NCBI GenBank assembly: GCA_017508045.1
Contig: JAFVZT010000030.1
Location: 30,160 to 94,159, forward strand
Reading direction: 5' to 3'
DNA length: 64,000 nucleotides
Source: Oscillospiraceae bacterium
GTDB lineage: Bacteria > Bacillota > Clostridia > Oscillospirales > Oscillospiraceae
The notes under the pieces were generated by a model. That model worked only from the letters and a program-made list of their open reading frames with translations. It was not told where the DNA came from and did no database searches. This document shows, piece by piece, positions 42,107 to 51,207 of the stretch; the first letter of the stretch is position 1; every line of letters starts with the position of its first letter. A program made the translations under genes and the position numbers.

Positions 42107-43174
42107 TTATTTATCAGACCATCTTCGGCTGATAAAACTATCAATTTTGCACAGCTTAAACAATTTTAATCTTACCCACTCAATGCCTACTCCTGCAAAA
42201 TAGATTGCTGCAGCAAGCAGTGGGAGAACAAACAAAGTAAACCATAGTTTCTCACAATAAATAGAGTGAACCATCGGTTTAAGTAGGTTGACCCAAATTA
42301 GTGTGTTGGCATGGAAAAGATAGACACCAAAGAATAACATCCCGAGCTTGTTGACAACCTTACCCCACGCTTTTCCCGTATAGTAGTTTCTGAAGAGGAA
42401 GAAAAGACATACTGCCTGTACCAAAACAAGCACATTGCAATAATAAAGCAACGCCCCTCCTCCTTTAGGCGCACCAAACAACCGCACTGTAACCAGTTCA
42501 ATAATGACCCTGTATCCCAATTGCATCAGCACAGATGCTCCAAAGAGTATTGCAAAAACCTTGCGGGAAATATTCCGAAACGGATCATATTTTTTGAAGT
42601 ATGCTCCCAAAGAATAAAGATAGATAAACCAAATCAGACCGCCGCCAACATTTAGGCCAAAGATTGTTCCGCTTGATAAAATACTGCCTACAGAAAACAG
42701 CGCGCCGAAAACAACCATGCTTCTTTTAAGTTGCTTTTCCGGTAATGTTTCAATCAAATGGTCCAAAAGCGGCATGGCAAACAACAGCGCAAAATAGACC
42801 GTATAAAACCAATATGCCTCTGATGTCACCGGGAGAAGGCTTTTTAGGATAATTTTCCCCGATATAACGCCCGGCTTTAAGACTAAAAATACAAGCAACG
42901 AAGCAACAGCATAAAATAACACCTGAAGCCAGGATAAAAGGATTTTGGATTTTCTGTGCTTCCTGCCAAATCCCACATATCCGGAAATCAAAACAAAACA
43001 ATTTACTGCGCTATAGCAGAGAAACTCCAATCCCCATGCCCCAATATAGTTGACAGACATTCCCTTGGTCAGTGCTCCAGTGGCATCCAGTATATGGAGC
43101 ATCAAAACCATCACCATACAAACAATTCGCAGTGCGTCTATTCCAACATCTCTACTTGTGCTAACAGTATTCAT
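42107..43174 (-). CDS. Acyltransferase family 3 membrane protein (second)
   Basis: 355 residues with about ten hydrophobic segments. The N-terminal GIDALRIVCMVMVLMLHILD has the catalytic histidine, and CYSAVNCFVLISGYVGFGRK is the second family block. Probable O-acetylation of the polysaccharide on the membrane. It overlaps the end of the flippase gene (ATGA), indicating translational coupling. Distinct in sequence from the acyltransferase at 36177. Confidence 0.9.
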   Translation of the reverse strand: MNTVSTSRDVGIDALRIVCMVMVLMLHILDATGALTKGMSVNYIGAWGLEFLCYSAVNCFVLISGYVGFGRKHRKSKILLSWLQVLFYAVASLLVFLVLKPGVISGKIILKSLLPVTSEAYWFYTVYFALLFAMPLLDHLIETLPEKQLKRSMVVFGALFSVGSILSSGTIFGLNVGGGLIWFIYLYSLGAYFKKYDPFRNISRKVFAILFGASVLMQLGYRVIIELVTVRLFGAPKGGGALLYYCNVLVLVQAVCLFFLFRNYYTGKAWGKVVNKLGMLFFGVYLFHANTLIWVNLLKPMVHSIYCEKLWFTLFVLPLLAAAIYFAGVGIEWVRLKLFKLCKIDSFISRRWSDK

Positions 43175-44631
43175 TTTGAAGCATCCTTTCTGCCGAGCTT
43201 AGTCTTAACTAATTTCTTCAAATCATTAAGTATATTTACTTTAAATAGTAAAGACAAAACAATATAAATTAACACACCTGCGCCAATCTGAAGAAACAAT
43301 TCAAGCCATACATTCAAAGAAAGTCTTGTCATAGCATTGACAGTTATAAACATCACCAACGACATAATCATGGGTAAGGCGACATCCCGAAGCTGTTCGA
43401 AAAGCGTATAGCCTACCAGCTTGCGGTTGGGTATTGCATTGATTAGCAGTTCGACAGGAGCAAAGGCTGCCACACCAATGGCAATTGCCATAGGTGTTTG
43501 AAAGCAAAACGCTGTTAAAAGGATTATTCCGATACCGATGCCCTTTTTTATGAGGGTAAGGGCAAGGAAGATGTCACTTCTGCCGATTGCTTTAATCGCC
43601 TGAAGATTGCAGGAGTTTATGGGTCGGATTGCATAAGTAACACAGGCCAGCTGCAAATAAGGCACGCATAAAAGCCATTTATCTGTCAAAATGATGGTAA
43701 CAAAATTCTCCGCCACACCCGCAAAGCCGGCCATAACCGGAAACAGCAAAAACGCGCTTAAAGAAACGGATTTCTTCATAATTGCCTTTACGGCATCCCG
43801 ATTGTCCTGCTCCGCAGACAGCACCGGCAGCATAACCGATTGCACCGCGGTATTCAGGCTTGTCATAATCGTTTTGGGATAGGTCTCTCCCCGGTTGTAG
43901 TATGCCAAATCTGTATCGGTATACTTTTTGCCGATAATCAAAGCCTGCAAATCCACATATACTGTTTCCGTAATAGAGGAAACCAGCAGCTTCCAGCCGT
44001 AGGAAAAATGCTCCTTTAACCGCCGGACGGAAAACAGCTTTTTCGGTTTCCACGGAATTTGTACAAACAGCACCAGCACAGAAAGGACGCCGTTTGTCAG
44101 GTGCTGGGCAATCAGAGCCCACACGCCCATTCCCCATAGTGCCATTACAATGCCCACCGTTCCGGAGGCCACGCTGGCTATAACCGTACTGATTAAAAGC
44201 TTTTTAAACAGCATATTGCGGTACACATAGCCAAGCTGTGTGGCATTAAAGGGCGTGGTAAACAGCAGTAAGCCGATTACCCGAAGATAGGCGGTAAGCT
44301 GCGGCATCTCATATACGTCCGCGATGATCGGTGCGGCAGCAAACAATGCTCCATATAAAAACACCGCAAGGGCAACGGAGGTGTAGAACACCGTAGAATA
44401 GTCGGTATCGTCCACATCCTGCTTTTGAATCAAGGATGTACTCAAGCCGCCCTCAATAATGGCATTGCACAGGCTGGTAAATACCGTCAGAATTGCCACC
44501 ACGCCAAAGGTGTCAACATCCAGCAAGCGGGCAAGGACAACGCCGATAACCAAGGATGTTCCCTTGGTAAGAAGCTGCTCAATGAATTTATAGGACAGGG
44601 ATTTTATAACAACATTACTTTTATACTTCAT
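43171..44631 (-). CDS. Wzx/WzxC-like polysaccharide flippase
   Basis: 486 residues with about 12-14 membrane segments. The start SLSYKFIEQLLTKGTSLVIG and the block VRRLKEHFSYGWKLLVSSIT...YTDTDLAYYNRGETYP are typical of the lipopolysaccharide/teichuronic-acid exporter group (MOP superfamily). It should flip undecaprenyl-linked repeat units to the outer face for polymerisation by the Wzy-like protein at 51208. The start overlaps the end of the aminotransferase-GNAT gene by 4 nt. Confidence 0.92.
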   Translation of the reverse strand: MKYKSNVVIKSLSYKFIEQLLTKGTSLVIGVVLARLLDVDTFGVVAILTVFTSLCNAIIEGGLSTSLIQKQDVDDTDYSTVFYTSVALAVFLYGALFAAAPIIADVYEMPQLTAYLRVIGLLLFTTPFNATQLGYVYRNMLFKKLLISTVIASVASGTVGIVMALWGMGVWALIAQHLTNGVLSVLVLFVQIPWKPKKLFSVRRLKEHFSYGWKLLVSSITETVYVDLQALIIGKKYTDTDLAYYNRGETYPKTIMTSLNTAVQSVMLPVLSAEQDNRDAVKAIMKKSVSLSAFLLFPVMAGFAGVAENFVTIILTDKWLLCVPYLQLACVTYAIRPINSCNLQAIKAIGRSDIFLALTLIKKGIGIGIILLTAFCFQTPMAIAIGVAAFAPVELLINAIPNRKLVGYTLFEQLRDVALPMIMSLVMFITVNAMTRLSLNVWLELFLQIGAGVLIYIVLSLLFKVNILNDLKKLVKTKLGRKDASK

Positions 44632-46343
44632 CCGTCTATACTCATTTCCATACAGTCAACAATGAAATGCTTGGTGGAGCGCTGGTATATCTTCCGGAAT
44701 CCGCGGTTTTCCAGGAACTTAACCGACTTATCGCTCTTGGTATAAACGGTGGTTCTCAGCTTGGTTTTTCCCCGCTTAAGGGCTTCCTGCTTGATGTAAT
44801 CCATGCAGAATGTTCCAATGCCTCTGTTCCACATTTCCGGAGTCGTGGCAAACTTTCCGATGATTACCGCAGAGGAGTCCGGTTCAAAGTACTGGCTGTT
44901 GCCCACTCTCATGGAGAAAAATGCCACGCACTTACCGGCGCTTTGCACCACATAGGTCTCGTTCTTGATGCACGTCTCTTTTATGTGAGACAGGGGAAGG
45001 GCATCTGCCCAGTGAAGGAGGCCGTCTTCTAGGAACATTTTTTCACCGCATTCTTTATAAATCCGGGCAATTTCATTCATATTTCCTGTGTCCTTGTCCC
45101 AAACACGGACCACAGACAAAGCTTCCTTCTCACCTAAGTAATCGCCGTTTTGCAGAATACTTTTCAGGGTTTTCGCCACATAGACCGCTTCCTCATCCGT
45201 CAGCAGGGTGTGCATGGGAAGGGTAATCTCATTGGCATACTGGGCGTAGGCGTTGGGATAGTCCTCGATGGAAAAGCCCAGGTTTTTATAGGCAGTCATC
45301 ATGGGAAGGGGCTTAAAGTGGACATTGCAGGCAATGCCGGCCTCTGCCATTTTGGCAATAATCTCACCGCGCTGTGCCTCGTCAATACCATTGACACGGA
45401 GCAGATACAGATGGCAGTTGCCCCAGGTATCCTCAGATATATGGTGCTCCAAATGCACACAGTCAAGGTCTTTTAGCTCTGCGTTATAAATATCGTAGAT
45501 TTGATTTCTTCTTGCCAGCAGGCCGTCAAATCTCTGAAGCTGCGCCAGACCGAAGGCTGCGGTCAGGTCGGTCATGTTACACTTATAGCCGGTGTAAACC
45601 ACATCGTATTCCCAAGACCCCAGCTTCATTTTGTTCAGGGCATCCTTGCTTTGTCCGTGAAGGGACCACAGCATCATCTCTTTATAAAGCGCATCGTTAT
45701 CCACGCCCTCATGGTCCTTCCATGTGACCGCGCCGCCCTCGGCTGTGGTCAGGTTTTTCACCGCGTGGAAGCTGAAGCTGGTAAAATCCGCAATAGCGCC
45801 AGCCCGTTTGCCCTTTTGCACAGAGCCCATAGAGTGGGCAGCATCGGAGGAAATAATCACTCTGCCATAGGCCTTTTGGATGTCGTTGCTGGGCCGGAAC
45901 AGATGCTTCTTTTCTTCCACAATTTGATAAATTCTTTCGTAGTCGCAGATTACGCCGCCGATATCCACCGGCACAATTACCTTTGTTTTTTCTGTAATCG
46001 CCGCGGCAAGCTTATCGTAATCCATTTCATAGGAATCCTTTGCCGTATCCACAAAAACGATTTTCGCACCCACATGGTCAATGACAGATGCAGAGGCGGT
46101 GTAGGTGTAGGCAGATGTAATAACCTCATCTCCCGGACCGACACCAAGGACACGCAAAACCATTTCCAGCGCCGCCGTGGCAGAGTTCAGGCACACAGCC
46201 CGGCTTGTCCCGCAATACTCGGCGATTTTCTGCTCAAAAAGCTTTGTTTTCGGGCCGGTGGTAATCCAGCCGGAACGAAAAGCCTTTACGACCTCCTCAA
46301 TTTCCAAATCGGTAACATCCGGAGGAGAAAATTGAATGTTCAT
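44628..46343 (-). CDS. DegT/DnrJ-type sugar aminotransferase fused to a GNAT acetyltransferase
   Basis: 571 residues, two enzymes in one chain. Residues 1-390: PLP aminotransferase with SGWITTGPKTKLFEQKIAEY, SDAAHSMGS and the PLP lysine K196 in FHAVKNLTTAEGG. This part installs an amino group on a 3- or 4-keto nucleotide sugar. Residues about 400-571: GNAT domain with VIIGKFATTPEMWNRGIGTF (acetyl-CoA loop region) and SVKFLENRGFRKI. The order suggests amination followed at once by N-acetylation. The 4,6-dehydratase supplying the keto sugar could be capE or lie elsewhere. A frameshift join is unlikely because the frame is continuous. Confidence 0.9.
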   Translation of the reverse strand: MNIQFSPPDVTDLEIEEVVKAFRSGWITTGPKTKLFEQKIAEYCGTSRAVCLNSATAALEMVLRVLGVGPGDEVITSAYTYTASASVIDHVGAKIVFVDTAKDSYEMDYDKLAAAITEKTKVIVPVDIGGVICDYERIYQIVEEKKHLFRPSNDIQKAYGRVIISSDAAHSMGSVQKGKRAGAIADFTSFSFHAVKNLTTAEGGAVTWKDHEGVDNDALYKEMMLWSLHGQSKDALNKMKLGSWEYDVVYTGYKCNMTDLTAAFGLAQLQRFDGLLARRNQIYDIYNAELKDLDCVHLEHHISEDTWGNCHLYLLRVNGIDEAQRGEIIAKMAEAGIACNVHFKPLPMMTAYKNLGFSIEDYPNAYAQYANEITLPMHTLLTDEEAVYVAKTLKSILQNGDYLGEKEALSVVRVWDKDTGNMNEIARIYKECGEKMFLEDGLLHWADALPLSHIKETCIKNETYVVQSAGKCVAFFSMRVGNSQYFEPDSSAVIIGKFATTPEMWNRGIGTFCMDYIKQEALKRGKTKLRTTVYTKSDKSVKFLENRGFRKIYQRSTKHFIVDCMEMSIDG

Positions 46344-46344
46344 A

Positions 46345-47580
46345 TTACTGTCCTTTCTTATCGTCCATTACTTTTTGGCATATTTCAGCCACAAAGGCCG
46401 CGTGTACACCGTTGGTAGCCTCAACACTGAATCTTTGCTTTGCGTATTCGTGGCAGGCCTTTATAGAGGCTTCCGTCTTTCTGGGTAGGTTGCGGATCGC
46501 CTCCGCCATTTTCTGCACATCAAAGGGTTCTATAAATGTACCGAATTCCTTTGGTGCAACATAGGGAACGCCGGATATGTTAAAGCCAACAATCGGCGTG
46601 CCGCAGCCCATTGCCTCCAGGCAGGCATTCGGCTGTGCATCGGAAACACTGGTACACACATACACATCCGCCATTGAATAATACTCTGCCAGCAGTTCCG
46701 GGGAGCTTACATAGGAGATGGGAATAAAATTGGAGGGAAGTGTCTCTTTATTGCCGTTGAATGCCACCTGAACAAACACAATGTCATCGTGTTCACACAA
46801 CCGGGCACATTCTTCAAAATACTGTGCACCTTTATGGGCATCGGTAGACCGTGCGCAAAGCAGCGCCACCTTCTTGTTCTCCGGGATGCCCAGCTCTTGT
46901 CTAAGCTTTTCCGAATTCCGGGGATGGTAGATGTTGGTAATGTCTACACTGGAGTCCGTTTCTGCAAATTGCTTGTCCTTTAAAAGATAAGAGCCTTTTG
47001 CTTTATTGACAACATAGGGTGCAGAACGAAATACCACCTTGTCCCAGCCCCGATAGGCTTTCTTTTTCAGATTAAATATCAGCTTTGAATTGTCAAATAT
47101 GAAGCTTTGGGGATAGTGCTTTAAATAGGGACAGTGGTGGCAGCCTGTCTTGTATTTCTCACAATCAAAGGAGCTGCAGCATTTGCCCAAAAAAGCAAAC
47201 TCATCTACCATACCGTATACTGTCCGGATGTCGTTTTTCTTTAAGAATTTTATCAAACGATACCAGTTTACATAATACCCGTGAAGTCCGGAAAGCCACA
47301 CCACATCCGGCTGGTATCTTTTGAGATGACGCAATAGCTTCGTGGTTGATATGTTGGACAGCAATCCGTCTAAACCCAGATACTTACTGCACAGCATATG
47401 GAAATAATTAAAATACCGGTTTCCGATAAAAACCGCATCGGAATTGCCATCGTCCTGTTTCTGCGCGCCGTAAAATACTTTTACTTCATGGCCGTAGCTT
47501 TTCAGTCGGTCGTAATTCCTCTTTATTCCCTTTCCGGTGCTTCCGTGCTTGTAATACACATTAACCAATGCAAATTTCAT
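46345..47580 (-). CDS. Family 4-type glycosyltransferase
   Basis: 411 residues, GT-B fold. The C-terminal half has KVALLCARSTDAHKGAQYFE, SYVSSPELLAEYYSMADVYV and SDAQPNACLEAMGCGTPIVG, the retaining GT4 donor-binding pattern with the EX7E-like glutamates. A cysteine-rich insert (CCSSFDCEKYKTGCHHCPYL, about 132-151) resembles a zinc-binding loop seen in some family members. It lies directly upstream of the aminotransferase-GNAT gene (1 nt gap). Acceptor and donor unknown. Confidence 0.88.
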   Translation of the reverse strand: MKFALVNVYYKHGSTGKGIKRNYDRLKSYGHEVKVFYGAQKQDDGNSDAVFIGNRYFNYFHMLCSKYLGLDGLLSNISTTKLLRHLKRYQPDVVWLSGLHGYYVNWYRLIKFLKKNDIRTVYGMVDEFAFLGKCCSSFDCEKYKTGCHHCPYLKHYPQSFIFDNSKLIFNLKKKAYRGWDKVVFRSAPYVVNKAKGSYLLKDKQFAETDSSVDITNIYHPRNSEKLRQELGIPENKKVALLCARSTDAHKGAQYFEECARLCEHDDIVFVQVAFNGNKETLPSNFIPISYVSSPELLAEYYSMADVYVCTSVSDAQPNACLEAMGCGTPIVGFNISGVPYVAPKEFGTFIEPFDVQKMAEAIRNLPRKTEASIKACHEYAKQRFSVEATNGVHAAFVAEICQKVMDDKKGQ

Positions 47581-47631
47581 AGTAACCTCGTTGTATTTTG
47601 ACGAAACTTCGGGTGTATGCTCCGGCTGCTT

Positions 47632-48687
47632 TTATTCTTTATTCAAAGCGCTGTTTAAATAATCCTTTGCGCTTTCAATGTTTGGCAGATAGCTTTCCAG
47701 CGCTTCATAATCCGCCTGTGCATCCAGCGCTGTGGTCAAATCGCTTTTTTCGGTGATAACGTGGTCCGACAGTCCCCGAATTGCCAAAATATCTGTAATT
47801 CTCTCGTTTGTATGTTCATCCGGCAAAATCGTAAAGAACTGCTTCCTGAATATCATAGAAAACGCCGTTGCATGAAACGAAGAGGAAAGCACAATTTCTG
47901 CATTTTTGATATAGCTGAGAACCTCATCCGGACCTAAATCCTTCAAATGCTCATCGCAAGCACATTTTTTCCGGAAGCCGGAGCAGAGAATGACTTTCAA
48001 GTTATGCTTTTTAGACAAATACGCAATGCAATCGTCCAGCAGCTTGGAGGGAGAAACCAAATACACCAGCAAATACTTGGGCTGATTTACCGGCTTCAAA
48101 AACGTTTCGTAATGAGAAGGCTCCAGCAAAAATACAGGGTCAACACAGTGGGTTGCCTGAATCCCTGCTTGTGCCAGTAACGGAACAGAGCTGGACTCCC
48201 GGACAGCAATTGCGGAAAAATCCCGAACCTTCTCTGCCAATTCTTGGATCTGCCAATCGGCAAAATCCGTCTGTCCCAGACTTGTGCCGTAAGAAATCTT
48301 CTTTCCCGAAACCCATGTCAGCTTATAGGCATCGTCCTGTCCGCAGGCATAATAAACATTCCAAAGCTGGTCGCCTCCTGCAATATATACGTCGGCTTCT
48401 ATCCCGGCGTTTTTCAATTCTTCTACATTGCAGTAGCTCTTATGGGTAAGGGGAATGTTCTTTTCGATAAAGGAACGGAACTTTTTTGTTCTTCGTCTGT
48501 AGCTTCCAAAATTCAGGCATTGTCCCAGTTTCGCACGCAGGGAGGACACCTGGAAATATTTCGGATTATAGTCGATGACCTGTACATCCTCAAAGCCTTG
48601 CTTTTTCAGATGTTCACACAACGCGTAGCACTGAAAAACCGAGCCGAAATTGGGGATTGCATGTATGGTAATAATTTTAATTTTCAT
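47632..48687 (-). CDS. Polysaccharide pyruvyl transferase-family protein
   Basis: 351 residues. IITIHAIPNFGSVFQCYALC, AGGDQLWN, YGTSLGQTDFADWQ and SSSFHATAFSMIFRKQFFTI are hallmark blocks of the PS_pyruv_trans family, which uses phosphoenolpyruvate to add ketal pyruvate to sugars in exopolysaccharides. The gene stops 3 nt after the upstream F420-hydrogenase-beta-like gene, a pairing seen in many bacterial glycan loci. Confidence 0.9.
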   Translation of the reverse strand: MKIKIITIHAIPNFGSVFQCYALCEHLKKQGFEDVQVIDYNPKYFQVSSLRAKLGQCLNFGSYRRRTKKFRSFIEKNIPLTHKSYCNVEELKNAGIEADVYIAGGDQLWNVYYACGQDDAYKLTWVSGKKISYGTSLGQTDFADWQIQELAEKVRDFSAIAVRESSSVPLLAQAGIQATHCVDPVFLLEPSHYETFLKPVNQPKYLLVYLVSPSKLLDDCIAYLSKKHNLKVILCSGFRKKCACDEHLKDLGPDEVLSYIKNAEIVLSSSFHATAFSMIFRKQFFTILPDEHTNERITDILAIRGLSDHVITEKSDLTTALDAQADYEALESYLPNIESAKDYLNSALNKE

Positions 48688-48690
48688 GAA

Positions 48691-49863
48691 TTACCCCTTC
48701 CTGACTCTTTTAAGAGCCTTCTTCAGTGATTTCGGAATATGCCTGCGGATAAAGGGAACGACATACTGAAAATGACACTCCTCTTTTGCAATTGCATCAT
48801 AGCCCTTTTGTTGGATTCTTGCGTAAATCTCATTTCGCTTCTTGGGCATTTGGCAAGGTTCTACCAGGTTGCCATTATTTTGAGCAACTGTTTCAAGCTC
48901 CACCTCTGTCAGCAACAGGTTCTGTTTCAGCTCATTAAGTACAGTTAGTCCCTTATCCGTATTTGCCAAAACAGCGGACACGCCTTTTTCTACATTCAAC
49001 TCCGGCAACACATCCTGGGCTCCCCAAAAATCGCCGACGGTAATATCTCCCACCCGGCTAACAGAAGAATACTTACATTCATAACAGCATTTTCTGCTAA
49101 TGCTGTTTTGCAAATAATAATAGTAATAGCTGTTGTTAAAGCGACTGATTGATTTTACCTTGTTGCCGTAACCGATGCTTCCTTGGGCGCCCCAACCGTT
49201 TCTTTTTTTATTCCGGAAGGACAGCTGTGTAATCGGACCTTTCTTCGCCCTCACAGTATCCAAATAAGTCGACAGCATATAAGGACTTGGCACACCGTGG
49301 CAAATTAAATCCATCGTAATGAGATTCTGATAATCTTTTCTTAAATACCGCTTCAGTCCGTCAACCTGACAAGGCGTTCCGGAAAACAGAACAAGCTTGT
49401 TTTCGTCCAACAGTGCTTTTATCTGCGCGTAAGTATCTTTGGTATCACTTTGCACATACTTGGAGCCGCGCATTTTCTCTACCGTCTTTTTCTCATTTGT
49501 AACCATATGCACCGCCACAAAGTCCTCGTCGAACAGGCAACCTGCCACATATCCGTCGTTGGCTAAAACATAGTCAGCAACCGCAGAGAAAATACCTCCT
49601 GAAGAGCTGCCAAGCAGTGCTTCTTCCTCCAGATACTGTCCTGCAAACACATCAACCGGTTTTTCAGGAGCTTCCATTGGATTGTCATGAGGACAAATTT
49701 TTGCGCAAAGCCCACATTTTACACACTTGTCCGCGTCCAGAACAGGATAAGCAAAACCCTCTTTATTAGGCTTCATAGTAATTGCATTTTTCGGACATAT
49801 CTGCTCACAGGCTCTGCAGCCATAGCAGGTATTATCCTTTCCGCTTACTAAATAATTCGTCAT
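48691..49863 (-). CDS. Coenzyme F420 hydrogenase beta-subunit-like iron-sulfur protein
   Basis: 390 residues from the ATG at 49861-49863 behind AAGGAG. Two 4Fe-4S ferredoxin motifs, CYGCRACEQICP (about 11) and CVKCGLCAKICP (about 43), are followed by the FrhB_FdhB N and C domains with GSSSGGIFSAVADYVL, FSGTPCQVDGLKRYL and DLICHGVPSP. Despite the name, these locus members probably act in sugar redox chemistry rather than with F420. Paired with the pyruvyl transferase gene downstream. Confidence 0.9.
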   Translation of the reverse strand: MTNYLVSGKDNTCYGCRACEQICPKNAITMKPNKEGFAYPVLDADKCVKCGLCAKICPHDNPMEAPEKPVDVFAGQYLEEEALLGSSSGGIFSAVADYVLANDGYVAGCLFDEDFVAVHMVTNEKKTVEKMRGSKYVQSDTKDTYAQIKALLDENKLVLFSGTPCQVDGLKRYLRKDYQNLITMDLICHGVPSPYMLSTYLDTVRAKKGPITQLSFRNKKRNGWGAQGSIGYGNKVKSISRFNNSYYYYYLQNSISRKCCYECKYSSVSRVGDITVGDFWGAQDVLPELNVEKGVSAVLANTDKGLTVLNELKQNLLLTEVELETVAQNNGNLVEPCQMPKKRNEIYARIQQKGYDAIAKEECHFQYVVPFIRRHIPKSLKKALKRVRKG

Positions 49864-51133
49864 GGACTTCTCCTTGTTGTGTAAATTCATTGAGCAAATC
49901 TACAAATGCCCTTGGCGTGTTGGTATAGAAAACCGTGCTGCAATCAATATTGGAATTTGCCATTTCTTCTTGCGTTAAAAACTTTATAAGCGCACGGGCT
50001 GTCGCCTCGAAAGGCTTTCTTTCGTCCGCAAAAAATGCATTCTGATATTTTTTCAGGTATTCTATTGACGGCTCATCGTCTATGCAGAAGGTAGAAATAA
50101 TTGGTTTATTAAATCTTATATACTCGAAGATTTTACCGGGGATTGTATAGGGATTTTCACTGCCTATGTTTATCAGGTAATCCGCCTGACCTTCCAGATC
50201 AGTCACTTTATCGTGACTTAATTGCCCCAAAACTTTGATTCTTCCGCCTGTGGCATTGATATATGGGGAAAAAATCGCAGTATTGTTGCAAGCGCCGGCA
50301 AAAACCAATTCCATATCCAATTCATTGCATACGGTTTTAAATATCTCCAGCAATGGGATTGGGTTTCTGCGGGGATAAGAGAGGTTGCCTGCAAACAGCG
50401 CGACCTTTCTTTTTCCCTTTTCTGTTTTTTCTGCTTTATAAGCTGGAAGCAGCATCGGAACATCTAAGTATTTTCTGTTAAAGCTCTCAGTGGGATATGT
50501 CCACCGGGTCTCGTGATAATGCTTGGATGAATTCATGGAAACAATCAAATCTGCATTGCTGTTAAATTGATATTCCCATTTTTGTGTTGCCCTGCTGGTC
50601 CTTTTTTCGCTCCAGCTGTTTGGTCCCCAGCCACCGGCAAGGGCATCCAAATAATACGGAACAAACAGCAAATCAGGATAATCTTTTTTTAATTTATGGG
50701 CTGCAAGCAAAGCATCAAACGGCTTATATACGCCCACAACAATATCGAATTTTTCCTTTTCATGGAGTTGTTTTGCTTTCTTATAAAAATTCCGGGTATA
50801 GCCCGGTGAAATCAAGGGCCATTGTGATGACATAACAAACAGCTGCGCTTTGTTTATTATGCTTGCAATCAGAGAAACCATTTTGCTTCCCATCGGATGG
50901 CTTGCTTTATTGGCTAAAACCCAATCCTGCAGCCGTAAAAACAGCCTTTGCTTTATGCGGTAAACTTTCACTCCGTTGGGTTCTACCGAAAAATCCTGCA
51001 CATCGGCATACCTGTTGCATAATACGGTTATATCATACCCTGCTTGAGCCAACGCCTGTATTACATTGTCTGAACATATGCCATTGGCCGAAGCATTGGG
51101 CTTATAAGCCCCGAGAATATATAACAGCTTCAT
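49832..51133 (-). CDS. Glycosyltransferase (GT4-like)
   Basis: 433 residues from MKLLYILGAYKPNASANGIC (ATG at 51131-51133 behind AAAGGTG); a longer start would overlap the polymerase gene. GT-B fold with KRKVALFAGNLSYPRRNPIP, the acceptor/donor cleft and ENPYTIPGKIFEYIRFNKPI, where the E of the FEY block matches the family. Its 3' end overlaps the next gene by 32 nt, showing tight packing. Donor and acceptor are unknown. Confidence 0.87.
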   Translation of the reverse strand: MKLLYILGAYKPNASANGICSDNVIQALAQAGYDITVLCNRYADVQDFSVEPNGVKVYRIKQRLFLRLQDWVLANKASHPMGSKMVSLIASIINKAQLFVMSSQWPLISPGYTRNFYKKAKQLHEKEKFDIVVGVYKPFDALLAAHKLKKDYPDLLFVPYYLDALAGGWGPNSWSEKRTSRATQKWEYQFNSNADLIVSMNSSKHYHETRWTYPTESFNRKYLDVPMLLPAYKAEKTEKGKRKVALFAGNLSYPRRNPIPLLEIFKTVCNELDMELVFAGACNNTAIFSPYINATGGRIKVLGQLSHDKVTDLEGQADYLINIGSENPYTIPGKIFEYIRFNKPIISTFCIDDEPSIEYLKKYQNAFFADERKPFEATARALIKFLTQEEMANSNIDCSTVFYTNTPRAFVDLLNEFTQQGEVHDELFSKRKG

Positions 51134-51207
51134 GTTGTTCACCTTTCGATTGGATAATCCATAACAGCAGTTTCTGATGCCCTGTGTTAATATGCGCCAA
51201 GTATGTG

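Noticed and set aside
45501-46418. 305-residue plus-strand frame opposite the aminotransferase
   Set aside because: Antisense to a clear aminotransferase with all motifs; no ribosome-binding site.
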